From assembly GCA_009792885.1 (NCBI GenBank), contig WMCF01000035.1, positions 571,616-635,615 on the forward strand: a stretch of 64,000 bases of DNA, written 5' to 3'. Shown piece after piece: positions 27,921 to 41,624 of this stretch. Within the stretch, counting starts at the first letter, position 1. Every line of letters begins with the position of its first letter. The stretch comes from Eremophila alpestris peregrina (taxonomy: Eukaryota; Chordata; Aves; Passeriformes; Alaudidae). The notes beneath the pieces were generated by a model. The model ran no database searches. It was given only the letters and a program-made list of their open reading frames with translations, and was not told where the DNA came from. The position numbers and the translations under genes are program-made.

Positions 27921-28196
27921 CCTTTTTACAAGGATATGTAGTAATAGGACTTGGAGGAATGGCTTTAACTGAAAGAGGGCAGGTTCCATTTAGGAAGAAA
28001 CTCTTTACTATGAGGGTGGTGGGGCACAGCAACACATCACCCAGAGATGCTGCAGAGGCCCCATCCTGGAAGTGTTCAAGCCAAGTTGGATTGGCTTTGA
28101 GCAGCCTGGGCTAGTGGAAAGGCGTACCTGGTCATGGCAGGAGGGATAGGAACTAGATAAGGTCTCTTCCAACCAAAATCATTCTAGGATTCTAAC
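27921..28196 (+). mobile_element. CR1 LINE 3' fragment, plus strand
   Basis: The sequence follows the avian CR1 3' region in forward orientation. It starts near 'aaggatatgtagtaatagga', then runs 'ggaggaatggctttaactga', 'aggaagaaactctttacta', 'tgagggtggtggggcac', 'tcctggaagtgttcaa' and 'ggaactagataaggtct'. It ends with 'cattctaggattcta', the terminal CR1 octamer region. It is about 275 bp, truncated at the 5' end and diverged. The overlapping open frame (27746-28114) is partly this element. Confidence 0.93.
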
Positions 28197-31100
28197 AGCA
28201 TTTGTATATGTAATCAGATCTCTGTATGCCTAACAAAAGACAGATGCCTTTTCAAAAGAAATGCATACAGTACACAAGTAGAACAGAAGTATTATCACAA
28301 TTTTACACAAACAGATCTGAGACAGCAATGAAGTGAACTACCAAAGTTCACACGAAAAGCAGAGCAAGAGGCCCAGATGCAATTTTCTAATCACAGTTAC
28401 AGCTCATTAACCACAAAACAATCCTCCTGTCCTCTCCCCTATCACCAAATAACACACGCATATGATGCCTGTGCCCAACACTCATTCACAGCAACAGTGG
28501 TGCTTGCGCAACATGTAACAATTCTCCAAAAGAAAGGAAATATTTTCTTTCTTCACCATCCTGCATTTAGGAAGCCAATATCACCATTTTCATTCTTCCT
28601 TTTCCTAAGTTCATGCCAGTTCATACCAAAGGCCTACACAAGCAGGGTTTAAGTGAACAGCTCATTTCACAACTGAAGGAAACTAGGAACTCTGTCACTG
28701 CAGTCCACCTCCAGCAGCTGGTTGTTAAATCAGGAGAACTAAAAAAATGCTTTAGTTTCTTCACTCTTAAAACTACAGTATGATGGAGTGCTACACTAGG
28801 ACAGTGGGAAAGAGAAAAATCATACCTTAAGTTAGAGGGTAAACTTTAAGAAATAAAGAAGTAACTGAAAAAAAAGCAAACCAGCCACAGGCATCTTTAT
28901 CTACACTTGAAAAAAAAGCATGTAAAAACAGCTAAGAGTGATATCAGAAGTGAGTATATGTTTTTATGAAGAAAATTGGAAATGCTGCAGGAAATGATGG
29001 AAAAGTCAACAGCTAAACCAGAAGCTAGGTTAGAAAGGGACATCTCCCCAGAGCCCTAACAAATCCATCACAAGACCCTACGAAATGTTAAAAAACAAGG
29101 GGCTTTCATAGTGTTTTTAATACTCTTTTCTGTGACACAGTGCATTTATTTACCAAGATGAGTAATGCAGTATGCAGAAACCACAAATACAATTGCATAC
29201 TGAAAAAAGTTCAAGAGACACAGCAGCATTTGATCAGACACACAAAGGTAACAGACCACAGAAGGGTACAAATGACGTGAAAAAAACTGATAAGGGTATA
29301 TTTCAAAGAACGGGGAAAAAAACTACAGAGAAAGAGCTGGCAGAAAACATCACACAGGTTACACTTGCAGCTTAGTGAAAAGCTTAATGCAGCATTACAG
29401 CAAAGTACCATCTGCAACAAGCAGGCAGAAGAGTCAAGTAACAACATGCATGGTGGGCACATAGGAAAAACATATAACTGGGTACTTTTATGGCCTATTT
29501 TGTTCACTTCATATTAATGATATCTTTCTAATCACTTTATTTGTACCCAGGCAACAGGACAAACCATGCATGTAAGAGACCAGGATACTATTAATAAATC
29601 TTTAAGCTGGAGCAGATGACAAATTTTTATAGAGGCAGTGAAGAATTCCTGGCCTTGTTTCCCCACCAACTGAAAAAACACCCGCCCTCAAATCCAAAAA
29701 CCACCCCACTCACCCCACAGATTATCCTACTTCCATCATGCAAATTATCATGCCATAAGTACCAGTTCCACTTCTATTACGTGATATAATTACTTGCAGA
29801 GAATGGAAATGTATCAGTAGAAGTTAGCAGGAAATGGGTAATTGAGACAATTAATAAACTCCTCAACCTGCTCTCAAGCACATCTGTAGAATCCTGAGGA
29901 AAGGAGGAAGACCATGGGCCAGATGAACTTTGTTGCTGCATGAACCTGATCTGCTGTCCAGCCTTCTCACCTTTAAGTGAAATATTACAGCTCCTATCCT
30001 CATCCTGTATCTCTTACAGAGCTTGCAAACTTGCAACATCAGAATCATTTACAGAAGACTCCTCCCAGTAAAGAGAGGTAATGCAAGTTAAGGGCAATGG
30101 GATTTTCTGGCTCATGGCAGAAAGAGTAGCACACCGACCTCTGCTAAATACAGTATCCATCCCCTCTCTCCAAAAGAAATGCCTGTATGCTATTAATATC
30201 ACAAGATGAAACTCAGCTGTATAAATAAAACCCCTCATTTCAGCTAAGTCTTTGTCATCTCTCTGGCATCCATCACAGTCTCTTCACAACAAAACTCTTG
30301 AGGAGGACCTGCAGTGCAGGGGTTTTTGCTCAAGTGCACTGGACAGGCATGCAAGCCTGTATGATCTCCTCTTGGCAACTTCACATTTATGAACAATTAG
30401 TTTGGAATTGAGGAAAAAACTGCATCAAAGCCCGAAGTCCTGTAGGAAGTACTCGAGTAAGTATTTGCAAGTCAGCATGGTTTAAAATGGAAACACACTG
30501 CCTGGAAGTCAAGGGGACCCTGCATGCTCTTTCAAGAGACTCTGACATGCTGGATGACCTCAAGTACATCACTTATCTTTCCCACATTAAAAAACATCTC
30601 CTTAAATGACCTTGCTAGGTAGCTCACTTTTAGAATTAAAAAATAAATGCACTGTAAATCCTCCTATTATTATTACTGCTGTTACTATGGGGGCTGGAAC
30701 TGTCGTCAGCAAACAGGCTGGACATAATTTAATTTTCTTCAAATATTTATTATGCGACAACATAGCCATCTGTTTAACATTCACTATATTTAGTTTCTGT
30801 CTTAAAAAACAGAAGGAAACAAAATACCAGCTTTTGACTTTCACTTCCACATATCCTTTCCAGCCACACATGCACTAGTACATGGCCAATATCCTTTCAA
30901 CTGTAGTATCCAAGAAATTGCAGGAAAGCAGAAAGAATTTCAGCTTGGATAAAAACAATTCCAACCACAAATTTAATCTCCAAGATACAAAAAAGAGGAT
31001 GTCTAGTTTTAGCAGTATATATTTTGACTTCAGCATTGAGAAGGAAAAACAGGATGTGAAGGAAAATAGTGGGACAAGAAGACATAGATGGCAATACAGC

Positions 31101-33574
31101 ACTGTGCATATGACCATATGCTAAAAGAGGAGAGACACAAAAATATCCCATATCTATACAAAATAGTAACTTTTCAATAGCATTAGTTTCTCTCCAGTGG
31201 ATTATAATAAAAAATGTCATTCTTAAGTAACAGCTGTTATACAAAGGTGCCTCTAGCATCTAAATGTATTCTGTTTGGATCCTTCTATCACAAGGCTTCT
31301 CTTTTCTCTGCACTGTGCACTTTGAGCAGTCGGTATACGAAAATCTTTTAACATGTCAAACCACTGGGACTTTGAAATAATACAGGTCAAGGAGGTAGCA
31401 AAGAATCTGACCTAATCAACACATGCTGAGTGAATTTTTAAGTAGGAAAACTAAAAACCAGAAAACATGAGTTAAAATGCACTCATCCCATTTTATGTTT
31501 CCCATTCCCTTTTCAACTATTCCAAGCCTGAGACCATGAACCCCTACCAACACACCAGGTCCTGGCAGCAACATCCCTGACCATGCCAGTCCTGGTCCAC
31601 CACTGCAATTACCACACAAAGAGCACAGCCCTAACTGGGAGTAAGCCCTAATTTTCTGGGGCTATTTATAAACTGTGATAGCACAGCAGGTCACTCATGC
31701 CTGTGTGACAGCATGACAAAAAGGGCACAGAGCTCAAACCAAGAAACTCCAGCATACAAGTGAAAAAGCATAAGCCAGACACAATGCAAAAAGATGCCCA
31801 AAGCTATAATGCTTGTAATTGTTTTACACAGCTTCTTTTCAGATCTTCTATTGCTGACAAGTCTTCCTGTTTTTATACAGCCAAAATACAACATGCTGTA
31901 ACAGTGGTACACTGGTGTCATTAATTTACTGGCACTTGATGATTGAATGGATAGCAAACAACAACTCCCATATACAGTATCAGTAATTTGACCTTCAACT
32001 ACAAATGTGACCTTCTGTTCATAAACTGAAGTTTCCAAATACATGAAGCAAATGAATTTTTTTAAAACTGAGAGTAATAAACCAATAAGGATCAGAATAT
32101 TACCTTTTTGACCCCCCAAAAAACCCAACAAGAAGCCTAATCATTTAGGAGAGGTAGCCAACTGCTTTGGAAATACTTTTATGTTTGTGACCAGCACAGA
32201 AAGTGCCCACTTACAAGTCACACTCCTGTGGAGCAAGGGTTGAGCACTGGCACAGGCCTGTAACCTCTCCTCAGTTTCTCAACAAGGACAAAGGTCCAGA
32301 CAAACACAACAGCACACAGATTTCTGTCCAAAATGAGCCAACACTGGGCTTGGTTTAAATTGAACATGGTGGGAGAACAAGTTGAAGATGTGCCATTGCC
32401 TGATCCATCCAAATAACAACTAGGTCTACTCTGTTATAGTTATACTCTATGTTTTAGTTCTTGAGCAAATCACAAAAAAGCGGGGGGAACCACCCACCCT
32501 TGAACTACACTTTTCCTCAATCCTCTGCATTTATTTTTACTGCTTATCTGCAATGCAAAATACATTTCTACCAGATAATTTATCACCAGTGTAATAATCT
32601 GAATTTAACACCTTGTTTTTATGGGATATTTGTAATTACTTTGTGATCTTACGAGAATCATAGCTATTTAAAACACTTCAAAAATACAAGACATAAGAAA
32701 TTCATTCTGAATTTGGTCTAAAACCCATTCACATCAATTCCTACAATCTGTACTGTCCAGTTCCAGGTTTTTCAAAGACTAGCAGAGGAAAGCCTTGAAG
32801 AAAAATCTGCAAAACAGGAATAAGGAAAAGTAGTCCTTCTCGTTACTGTTTACACTTATGGATACCTTGAGCTCAAGGAAACTGTCCAGAAGACCTTAAA
32901 AAGTTTGTTTTCCTTTGCAGGATTTTTCTCTATAACTGACACACAAATACCAGATGTTTTAACACTACACATTTTTAACCTCAATAATGTACTGTAGATG
33001 TACATTGCACACACTAATTTGTGTACTGAGTGAAATATATTTCCTTTGGTCAGAACCGAATTTGCTACTTTCCAGTATCATTGACAGTTTCCCTTTCTGA
33101 TGACAACAAGGTATCTCTAACTAAGCCACTACTTCAAACAAAAATTGTCAATATCCCTTTTACAAGATCTTTTTTACAGAGAAACAGTTTCACAAACAGA
33201 AATGACTCTGCAATCACAGTAATTCATAAAGATGCTGCAATCAGTACAAAAGATACTGACAATGCATGCACTGCACATTCTCTGCCCATGTTTCTCAACA
33301 GCAGGATTACCCTTTATGTGTCCCTGCACTAAGGCTTGAAGGGCAGAGCTCAGAGCATCTTCCTCACAGCTCAACACCCAGGCCTAGGAACAACAGGACC
33401 AGCAATACCATTACCACGCGGAATGATGATAAATATGAAGCTTTCTGAGTATGTCAGCACAGCTGAGGTATACCAGGAAGATTCATGCCTCCCTTGATGG
33501 CTGGAACAGCTGTATGAATTAGCCATTCACTGCAGTGCTGTTCTTTTGAACCTGCCCTTATGTATGATTCCCAC

Positions 33575-33631
33575 CTGCAGAATGTCAACTTTGAAGCCAC
33601 TGGTGTCCTCATGATGCTGTTTCACAGAAAT
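33575..33631 (-). other. Candidate minus-strand exon, 57 nt, phase 0-0
   Basis: The acceptor (TTTGTATGTGCTTCCTCAG) and donor (CTGCAG followed by GTGGGA) flank 19 codons open only in frame 0: ISVKQHHEDTSGFKVDILQ. The composition looks protein-like rather than repeat-like, but I do not recognise it. It shares phase class and a length divisible by three with the segments at 24.7 and 23.3 kb. Confidence 0.3.
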
Positions 33632-36600
33632 CTGAGGAAGCACATACAAAACACAACCGAACAATACCTAAAAATTATTGAGATTACACAACCATTTGAC
33701 AGAAAGAAATACAATGAACAACCCACTTGAGATTCCAATACAGTAATTTCATCTCCTCATCCACCACAAGTTGCTGAGTAAAGCATTTTCTCATACTTTT
33801 CACTGTCACAAACTGGATCTTCTGTCCTGATCTGGCCAGAACTACTTAGAGCAGCACAAGCCAAACCTCATCAGTGTTCTGGCTGGCTTCCTCTCCATCA
33901 TCTGAAAACCTGGACAGGAACTGACCCTCTCCCCCGTTAAAAAGCCTCAAATAACCATTAATTTATCTCTTGCAATTAGTGGTGCCCCTGAAATAGATTA
34001 AATATCTTGCTATCCATCTTCAAAGGTACTCTTACTTGATTTCAGCTTCTCTTGTATTGACAATTCAAAAACATGGATGGATATCTAAGTACTGCTTAAG
34101 AGATCTAGTATTATCTCCTTAATGTTAGCCATCAGGGTTTTACTTGGGTCAAATAATCTCTCCATTTCTTAGAAGAACAATTCCAGATGATTCAACAGTT
34201 TTCAAAATATTAAAGCATGTCTCTGACATCCACTGATGCCTAATGATGAGATCACCACTAATTCTGAAATTCTGAAAAAGCTTATACAATGGTTTCAAGT
34301 AATTTGATGCTGGCAATAACCCTAATAGAGATGACATTATACTTTTAAGTTCTACAAAAAAAGGTCTCTTGGCACTTTAGAGACAGGTTATGACAAAGAG
34401 TGTTTGGTCTGGATGAGCCAGAGACATTCAAAGTGTTCATACAACAAAATGTCAGTGAAACAGCATTTTTGGCATGTTTATCTAATACTAAGAAGTTAAA
34501 TATGATAGATATTCACTGAGTTCCTCTTTGTCAGCACAGGCTGTAAGGGAAGATGCTTGACTCAATTCCCTCTCTGATGCAGCAGACACAGACACCACAT
34601 CTGCTGCCACCCCTTTCATTGCACACATGCTGCCAGTGAATCTGTGACACCATTCAGGGACCCTGGCTTGGGGAACCAGCACTTCAGCTAGTCTTGCCAA
34701 AAAACACCACAATGATACCTAATCTACCACAAACACTGAAAGGACAAAGATCTGTTGTGCAGATTAGCTACTGCTCTCCTGTTTCTCTCCTTCCATCATG
34801 GGAAACTCAGTTTAACTATTTCCAGAGTAATCTGTGTTCTACTGAATTCACCTGTTTTTACCTTTCCTTGAAATTGATAAATAGTCAATAGACAAATGAC
34901 AAATAAATAAAAATACTTTCTTGCAAATTAAGGAGTCAAGGAGCAGGGGTAGTAGATAGCAGATACCACAGGCACCTTCCACCAATGTATGTTATGCAGA
35001 TGAAACAAAACTCAAGAGCACTCCACAAAACATCCTTAAGCAAATGCCATTTTTCATTTGATCCCAAATAATTACTTCTAGCACAGATAAACTACATCAA
35101 ACTTCAAAACAGATGAATTCAACATTGGGTGCAAAATGTAAAGGTCAGTCATAAATCAAGATCTCCTTTTAAGATCCAGGCTACAGGACAGCTTCTCAGT
35201 TCTGGCACAGCTCCAGTGCTGACCACATCCAAGCATGGATCAGCAATCCAAGGGAGACATCAGGCCCAGGCTCACACATGCCCAGTGGTGCTGGTATCTT
35301 CAGCAATTCTAACCAGCCCTACAAAGTCTTAAGAATGCTAAAGATATAGCTATTCCCTTGACATTGCATCTCTAAGTTAATTCTCATGGGAACACAAAAG
35401 AATACTAGGTGTACTTTAGGTGTAATGCCAATATTAATAACCACTACATCTATTTTGTGTGTATACTTCTATTCTTTTTGACAGTCAAAACCATAGTAAC
35501 AGATACCCACGTTTGCTATCGTTTATATTCACAATCTATATTAAAAAAGACCCCAGCCTCCATACCAAGATTCTCTACAGCAAAGACATAAATGCTACAC
35601 TGCTCAGTTAAGTTACCAATTCTCATCCACCTACTAATAAAAAAAAAAAGTGAGACTACTTTTTCCCTGGAAAGCAAATTAAGGAATGGTGGTAGTGACT
35701 AAAACTACAGTAAAGAAATGCTGCAAACATTGCCTGTATTAGCCCCCCAAAAAGACTCCATGCTTCCACCATCTTCTGATAAAAATTGATGTGAGGAAGT
35801 GCTGAAGCCGACTCTCTCTATTTACACTTTAAATACTGTTACCTTTTTCTGAAAAGTAAGCTGGAAGTTTTCCAAGGCAAAGGTGATGTGTGTTATATAC
35901 TTTGAAAATACACAGAGTAGTTCAATAAATGTTTATCATTACTTCCTTGCTGGAAAGAAGAAATAAAACAAAGTACAAAAGCCGAAGAGAATCTCATTTT
36001 CTCTTTTTCCAATTTGCATATCCGTTTTGGGAGAGTCTTTTGATAAAGCCAGTGGCCAACTAGCACAAGTTATTTAATTGTGATGAGCAACGTGATGTGG
36101 TGCGATAACAACAGCTCAGAAGGCTGGGAAATCGCACTTGGTGAGGATCAATGGAAGCTGTTAAGAGCAGAATCGTCACAGACAGACACACATCACAGAT
36201 CTCTCTATGCAATGAACTTTCCTGAGATAAAGCTTCTCTTTAGAAGAGATAAGCCCCACTGTGCAAAGCACTGCTCATGCAAAGTCACACAACAAACAGC
36301 TCTTCTACCCAGAAATAACTCCTTCAGAAAACATAGTATTTTACTGAAGCTGACTTTTGGGTCTCCTTCTGACATCTTTCTCCGAAACAACACAGCAGAA
36401 TGTCCAATATCTGTGAACGACCTTAGATTTCATAGTAACAGTAGAAAAACATTATACTCGACTCTTAAACAGTGCAATCAGGAAGCACTCTAACAGAAAT
36501 TGCCACGTCAGATACCACAACTGGGTGGCAACTGGTTTGTAATCTCTGGCACAGGGCCCTCCAGTCCCAGAACCATTCAGAAAAAGCTGGCATACAAAGA

Positions 36601-36874
36601 TCAGAAATGTCAATATTGATTAAAATTACATTCCAATCTCAAAATTTTAAAGCCATATGAAATTTTCAGGCTGCTGGACCTTGGGGGAAAAGAAGCAAAG
36701 CTGGTTTTCTGAAAAGGTTTCTGATCTCCTGGAAAATACAAATTGGCAATGCTGTAAAAGCCAACATCACAGCAAGAATCAAGTCTGCCTACTGCAGGAG
36801 CTCTCAACCACACAGAGTCTCCCCTTTTCTTACAAACCATCTGAGTGCAAATGCTCAGGAAGAACAGGGCTTAC

Positions 36875-36904
36875 CTTGAATTCTTAACAGGGAGACACAC
36901 TTCA
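36875..36904 (-). other. Candidate minus-strand micro-exon, 30 nt
   Basis: An excellent pyrimidine tract and acceptor (GTCTGCTTCTAACTCCAG) and a good donor (TTCAAG followed by GTAAGC) flank 30 nt. Entered in phase 2, as the candidate at 41419-41624 would require, it reads EVCLPVKNS and exits in phase 2. It does not join the 33.6-kb segment in frame, so another exon would have to lie between, or one of the calls is wrong. Confidence 0.15.
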
Positions 36905-39900
36905 CTGGAGTTAGAAGCAGACAAATATGGCAGAGGTAATCTTATGACTGCCTGGCTCTTGGAAGGGCCAGGGGGCTCTGATGAATGTATTTATTGCTGT
37001 AATCTTGAGCCAAATGCCTAAGGGTGACTGCTATTTCAAATCCTCTAAAGCCTGAGAAAACAGATAATCCATTGTTTAAAGATTTTAACTAAAAAAGACC
37101 AAGGTTGCAAAGCCTCAGGCAGAAAGAACAATGAAATACTAGACAGGAGAACACTTTGCATTAGTTTGCTGCCCACATACTGCTGTGCTTTGCACACTAC
37201 ACAAGAAATTGCAGCAAGTGGACCTTTATATCAAAAAAGAACTTTTACTGAAGAGGGAAATGAAAGGAGATTCCTCTGCCCAGTCTTATAGCTACCTGCT
37301 CCCAGATGCTCTATACACCAAAGACTTTTAAGCCCCAGCAGTGATTAGTTATGCCAAATATGAGCTACATTAAACAGGCAGAAAATTTTTTACAGCACTT
37401 GGCACTGCCAATGAAGGCCCTTTACTAGAAGGCCTCAAGCTGAATACTTAATATTGTACCACTCAAAAAAGTCAGTAGTCATGTACAACCTCTGCAGCTA
37501 GTACATTTAAACCATGACTATTCTGTGCTAGCAATGTAATGGCAATGCTGACCTCGTGCAAGAACCTTGGCAAGCCAAAAAAATGCATTGCATGACTTGC
37601 CCCACAGGAGAGAGACAATATATCTGAGCAACTGCAACAGGAGAAAAAGTATTGCACTCACTGCTCTCAAGTACTGCTTCCTAGAATTTGTCATTTCCAA
37701 ACCCAGCAATAATTAACCAACATTCCTAAGAATTTTTGTGTGACACTTTCTCATCACTGCTGAAGATGATCTTGGGTGACAGTGACAGGACAAAGAATCT
37801 CCTGCACAGTATTACCAACTAAAAGCTAGATTCACATCAGTGTTAGTCAAAACTAATTTCTACTTTTTTCTTGTATTGCACACTGATTTCTGCAGTCTCA
37901 GTGAAGCCAGCCTTACAAGCAGAAAAAAGGGATAAGAAGTCTCCTCACATTCACAGGATGGATTTCACTGCAGTGGCCATAACTTTATGTGAAACCCCCC
38001 CAACTCACATTTCTTCCTGCATCTCCTTTCTTTTCCTTCAAGACAGATGCAATCAAGCTAGATAAGATTTTTCTAAAAAGTATTACCCAAAGATAAATTA
38101 ATTTTAGGAAATTCAAATTTTAAGACTTGAGTGTTACATCCTAATTTCTGTGCATAGAAGGTCATTCCTATTTCATTTGGCTGAGAGCTCTCTCATGTTA
38201 TTCTGACTATCATGAAAGTCCTGGCATTTGTGCTCACAGCCACTTCCCCAGCTCTGTAGCAGTTTCAGAGCCACACTGGAAGACACCCGTGGTAAAAGGT
38301 CAAGACTGCAAATGAGGGTGGAACTCCATAGAGCCCCAGGAAAAGTTACGGTATCCCAGCCGAGAGCAGCTGGCAGAGACTGTGTAACAGTGGTGTGAAA
38401 GAGCTGCGAAGACAGGACAAAACGAGCAGCTCTCAACACTCATTTTCAAGCTCGGTGTTACCATCCCATCCCGGTAGATTGAGCACCAGGTTTCTAAATC
38501 ACTAACCCATGAAGACTAAACAACATCTGTATCCCCACCAAATGCTCTCTCCAGATAAATCCTAATGACAGGAAAACCAGAATCTTGCATTTGTGGTTTA
38601 CACCCCAGAGCTGTATGAAGACATGTTTGGCTGTATTTTTATTCTTCCCTCAGTTGGTTCATTTTTAGAAGTACTCAGTATACTCTGAGAGCAAAACATT
38701 TACAGACATACCCTTCAAGAACAGCCTTGCTTCCAGTGCAGACACTGGATCATTTTCCACTGCCCTGTCTCCCAGCACTGCCTGGAGCTGATCTTCACCC
38801 TTGCACAGGATGCATTTCAGGAAGATATAATTGCAGGAAGGGGAAGGGGCCTGAGCACTCCCAACAATTTCAGTCCTCAAAGATCTGTCCAGAATAGTAT
38901 CATGGGACAGACTGCCTGTGCAAGGGTGCTAGAAAAAACTGTTGAGGAAAACAAAGAAACATTGCTTTCAGTTAGTTGGTGTTGTTTGTTTTGTTTTGTT
39001 TGTTTGTTTTTAACAATATATAGAAAAAACCTAGCCCAAGAACAATTCCATAGATACATAACTAGTTTTCTGACATGTCATGCCTTTCTGGTAAATTGCA
39101 CAGCACCATAAAGATAATGCAGCACTACTCCTCAGAGAAGCTGGGAAGTCTTGGAGTAGAAGCAAAAAAAAAAAAAAAAAAAAAAAGCAGGACCTGTGAA
39201 CTCAGGGCTGGTCTGCACCTTGATCAAAATTACTACTCTGCTCTTCCCCAGGACCCATTTTCTTCAGAAACTACTACTGATACTACTTCTTCAATCTTGC
39301 CCCTTACAAAGAATCAGCAGTATAAAAATAAATCCAGTGTCCAATGAGAAGTGGAAAAGAACAGGCAGCAATGAAGGACTGCAGTTACTGGCTCTCAGTC
39401 TGCTGGATATGCAGCTTGGCTCTTATCATGCTGCTTGTTTCAGAGCTCCTCATGACCATTGTAAGTTAGGGCTAACCTAGATTTAAAAACTTTGCAGGAC
39501 TGATGCAGAGAGAAATAGCACAAGACTCCCCTTCAGCTTACACCATGTGGAACTGCACTGAGGTGACCATCTGGCATGTCTTTAGGTGGTCACTCCTTTC
39601 CTCCAAAGACAGGGGCCCTGGCATGCCATCAACTCATCCTCAAGGTACTCTGTGGTGTGCAACTTCAAGAGCATTTGAGAATGACTGGGTTTCTTACTGA
39701 TAAGTAACATTTTCCCTTCTGGAGAATGATAACATAGGAAAAAAAGGAGGTTTGTTTTATTCTATTATTTTAATTTCCACATGAGTTTCCTGATCCTCCT
39801 TGCTGAGTTCTTGTGCCAGTACAGAGAAGCACCACTACAGGACTGGATTGCTTTCCCCAGCAGTAGTATCAGTTTAAATGCAAACCAAGAGGAGTATGTT

Positions 39901-41418
39901 CAAAGGACACCTTCACCCGGTTTTCACTTAGCAATAGGAAAATGCTAGGACTAACATAAAAATAATTATACCATAACTCTACTACATGCATGAGAGTTAA
40001 CAACCTCAGAGAAACATAATGCTCAACACCAACTGCAATTACGCCAGTCCCTGAACACCAGTTTGCTCTGAACCTGCCCACACACACAACACAAGAGCAA
40101 AAAGAACTTTCCAGCTCTGCCTGCTGCCACAGGCACTGCAGCATCGCATGTGGTTAGTGAGGAATCTGTATTTATAAGTAATGCTGGGAAAGGCAAACAT
40201 CAATATTTTGTTTGAGGCAAAGCAAGTTTTCCTGCAGAAAGCTTTGTGTTTATATGTTTATGTGGACTTGGGCCATGGAAACACACCCTGTTCCATGCAA
40301 AGTCACAGGATACTAAAATATAGATGCGAGCACATGATAACAGCACGTTTTCATGGTAGCCTTGGCTCAGGAAAGCAGGCTTACTCACATCATGCTTTGA
40401 TACAAGTGACCAGATCAGAAAAAGGAACATAAAGGAAGGATACGGATAGAAGTCTCCTGACAAAACTAAATCAGGAGACAGTGACAGATCTCTGCTTATG
40501 AGGAAGATGATTATGACTCAGCCATAAGTACATGGATTTTGAGCTTCAGTATCACTGAGTGAATCCAGAGCACTTAATTAAAAATAAAAACAACAAGTAC
40601 AAAATTAAATACATTATTTGTAACCAAAATGAAGGGCAGGGAAAAGTTGGATGTTTCAGAGCCATTCTGGACAATAGATTAGAGTCTTATGCCAGACTTC
40701 AATGCTGAAATGAATCTGCCCCTTCACAACTGCTGGACTGTGCCAGGATCCCACTTTATCCCACTGAAAAAGCAGGTTTAACACTACAATAGCTCATATC
40801 GTTCTCATGAAAGTGGATTCACACAGCTGATGAAACAGGGAGCTGCAGCAGCCCTCACACACAGACACTGTGTGTTGATCGATGCAACGTCTACACCAGT
40901 TTCTGTCTGCTCTTTTTAACACCTCTGCAGCCCTCAATAACTGGAGGACAAGCAGTTTTCCAACAGTTAGGTGATGATTTCAGTTCTGTAGCTCCATTGC
41001 TGAGACAAAGGATGCTACTTCAAAGACATCTCTATACCTGAAACTGACCTACACACAGGTGACATCCAGAAAAGAAACAAACAAAACACGAGTGATGACA
41101 GATTCAAGAGGATGACATTTTAAGGGGTCAGGCAAAACATCAAACTTTTCTCCACTGAAATTTCTGCCTTTTTATTAGATTGTAAGAGAATTCCTGCCTT
41201 ATTGTGCTCCTTGTTCATCTTGGGCTGTTAAATATTAAGAGGTATTCAACTTGCTGTGAAATTAGATTATTCATCTCAGTCATGCAACGTGCCACTGTGT
41301 TGGGCCACTCCAAACCTGACCTCATGATCTGTTTAAAGTTAAGCTTCCAGCAGTGCAAAACCCAGACCGTGCAGGAGAGAAACCAGTCTCTTCACAGAAA
41401 AATATCATAGGCCAGTAC

Positions 41419-41624
41419 CTGATATTTTGACATTCTCCTTGCTTAGTGTCAATTACAATCTCTGGAACTAGGTTTTGAATCAAAGACCCACCCATGATTC
41501 GGTCTGACTTCTCTGGGACAGGCATGGCTGTCCAGGAGCCCAGCAAGGTCCTGTTACCATTTACAATGGAGCCCTGGCTGTTGAACAACTTTACCACAGA
41601 GGCAAGGGCAAAGACAATCGACAG
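41419..41624 (-). other. Candidate minus-strand exon, 206 nt
   Basis: The acceptor is TTACGGCTTGTTCTGCAG. The following 68 codons plus two bases are open in frame 0, and the donor after ATATCAG is GTACTG, which is weak. The peptide starts with a hydrophobic stretch (LSIVFALASVVKLF). It includes MPVPEKSDRIMGGSLIQNLV, where the ATG has GCC before it (a fair Kozak context). It is the longest exon-like frame in the left 47 kb and keeps several CpGs. I cannot name a homologue; an old coding fragment of a transposable element is also possible. Confidence 0.25.

Noticed and set aside
34149..34337. Minus-strand frame with protein-like stretch and an acceptor at its start
   Set aside because: No donor lies in frame before the stop. 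The apparent continuation in another frame would need a frameshift, and no family is recognised.
36080..36493. 137-codon plus-strand open frame
   Set aside because: It has no domain, no CpG or codon signal and no supporting splice context; the length is compatible with chance in 64 kb.
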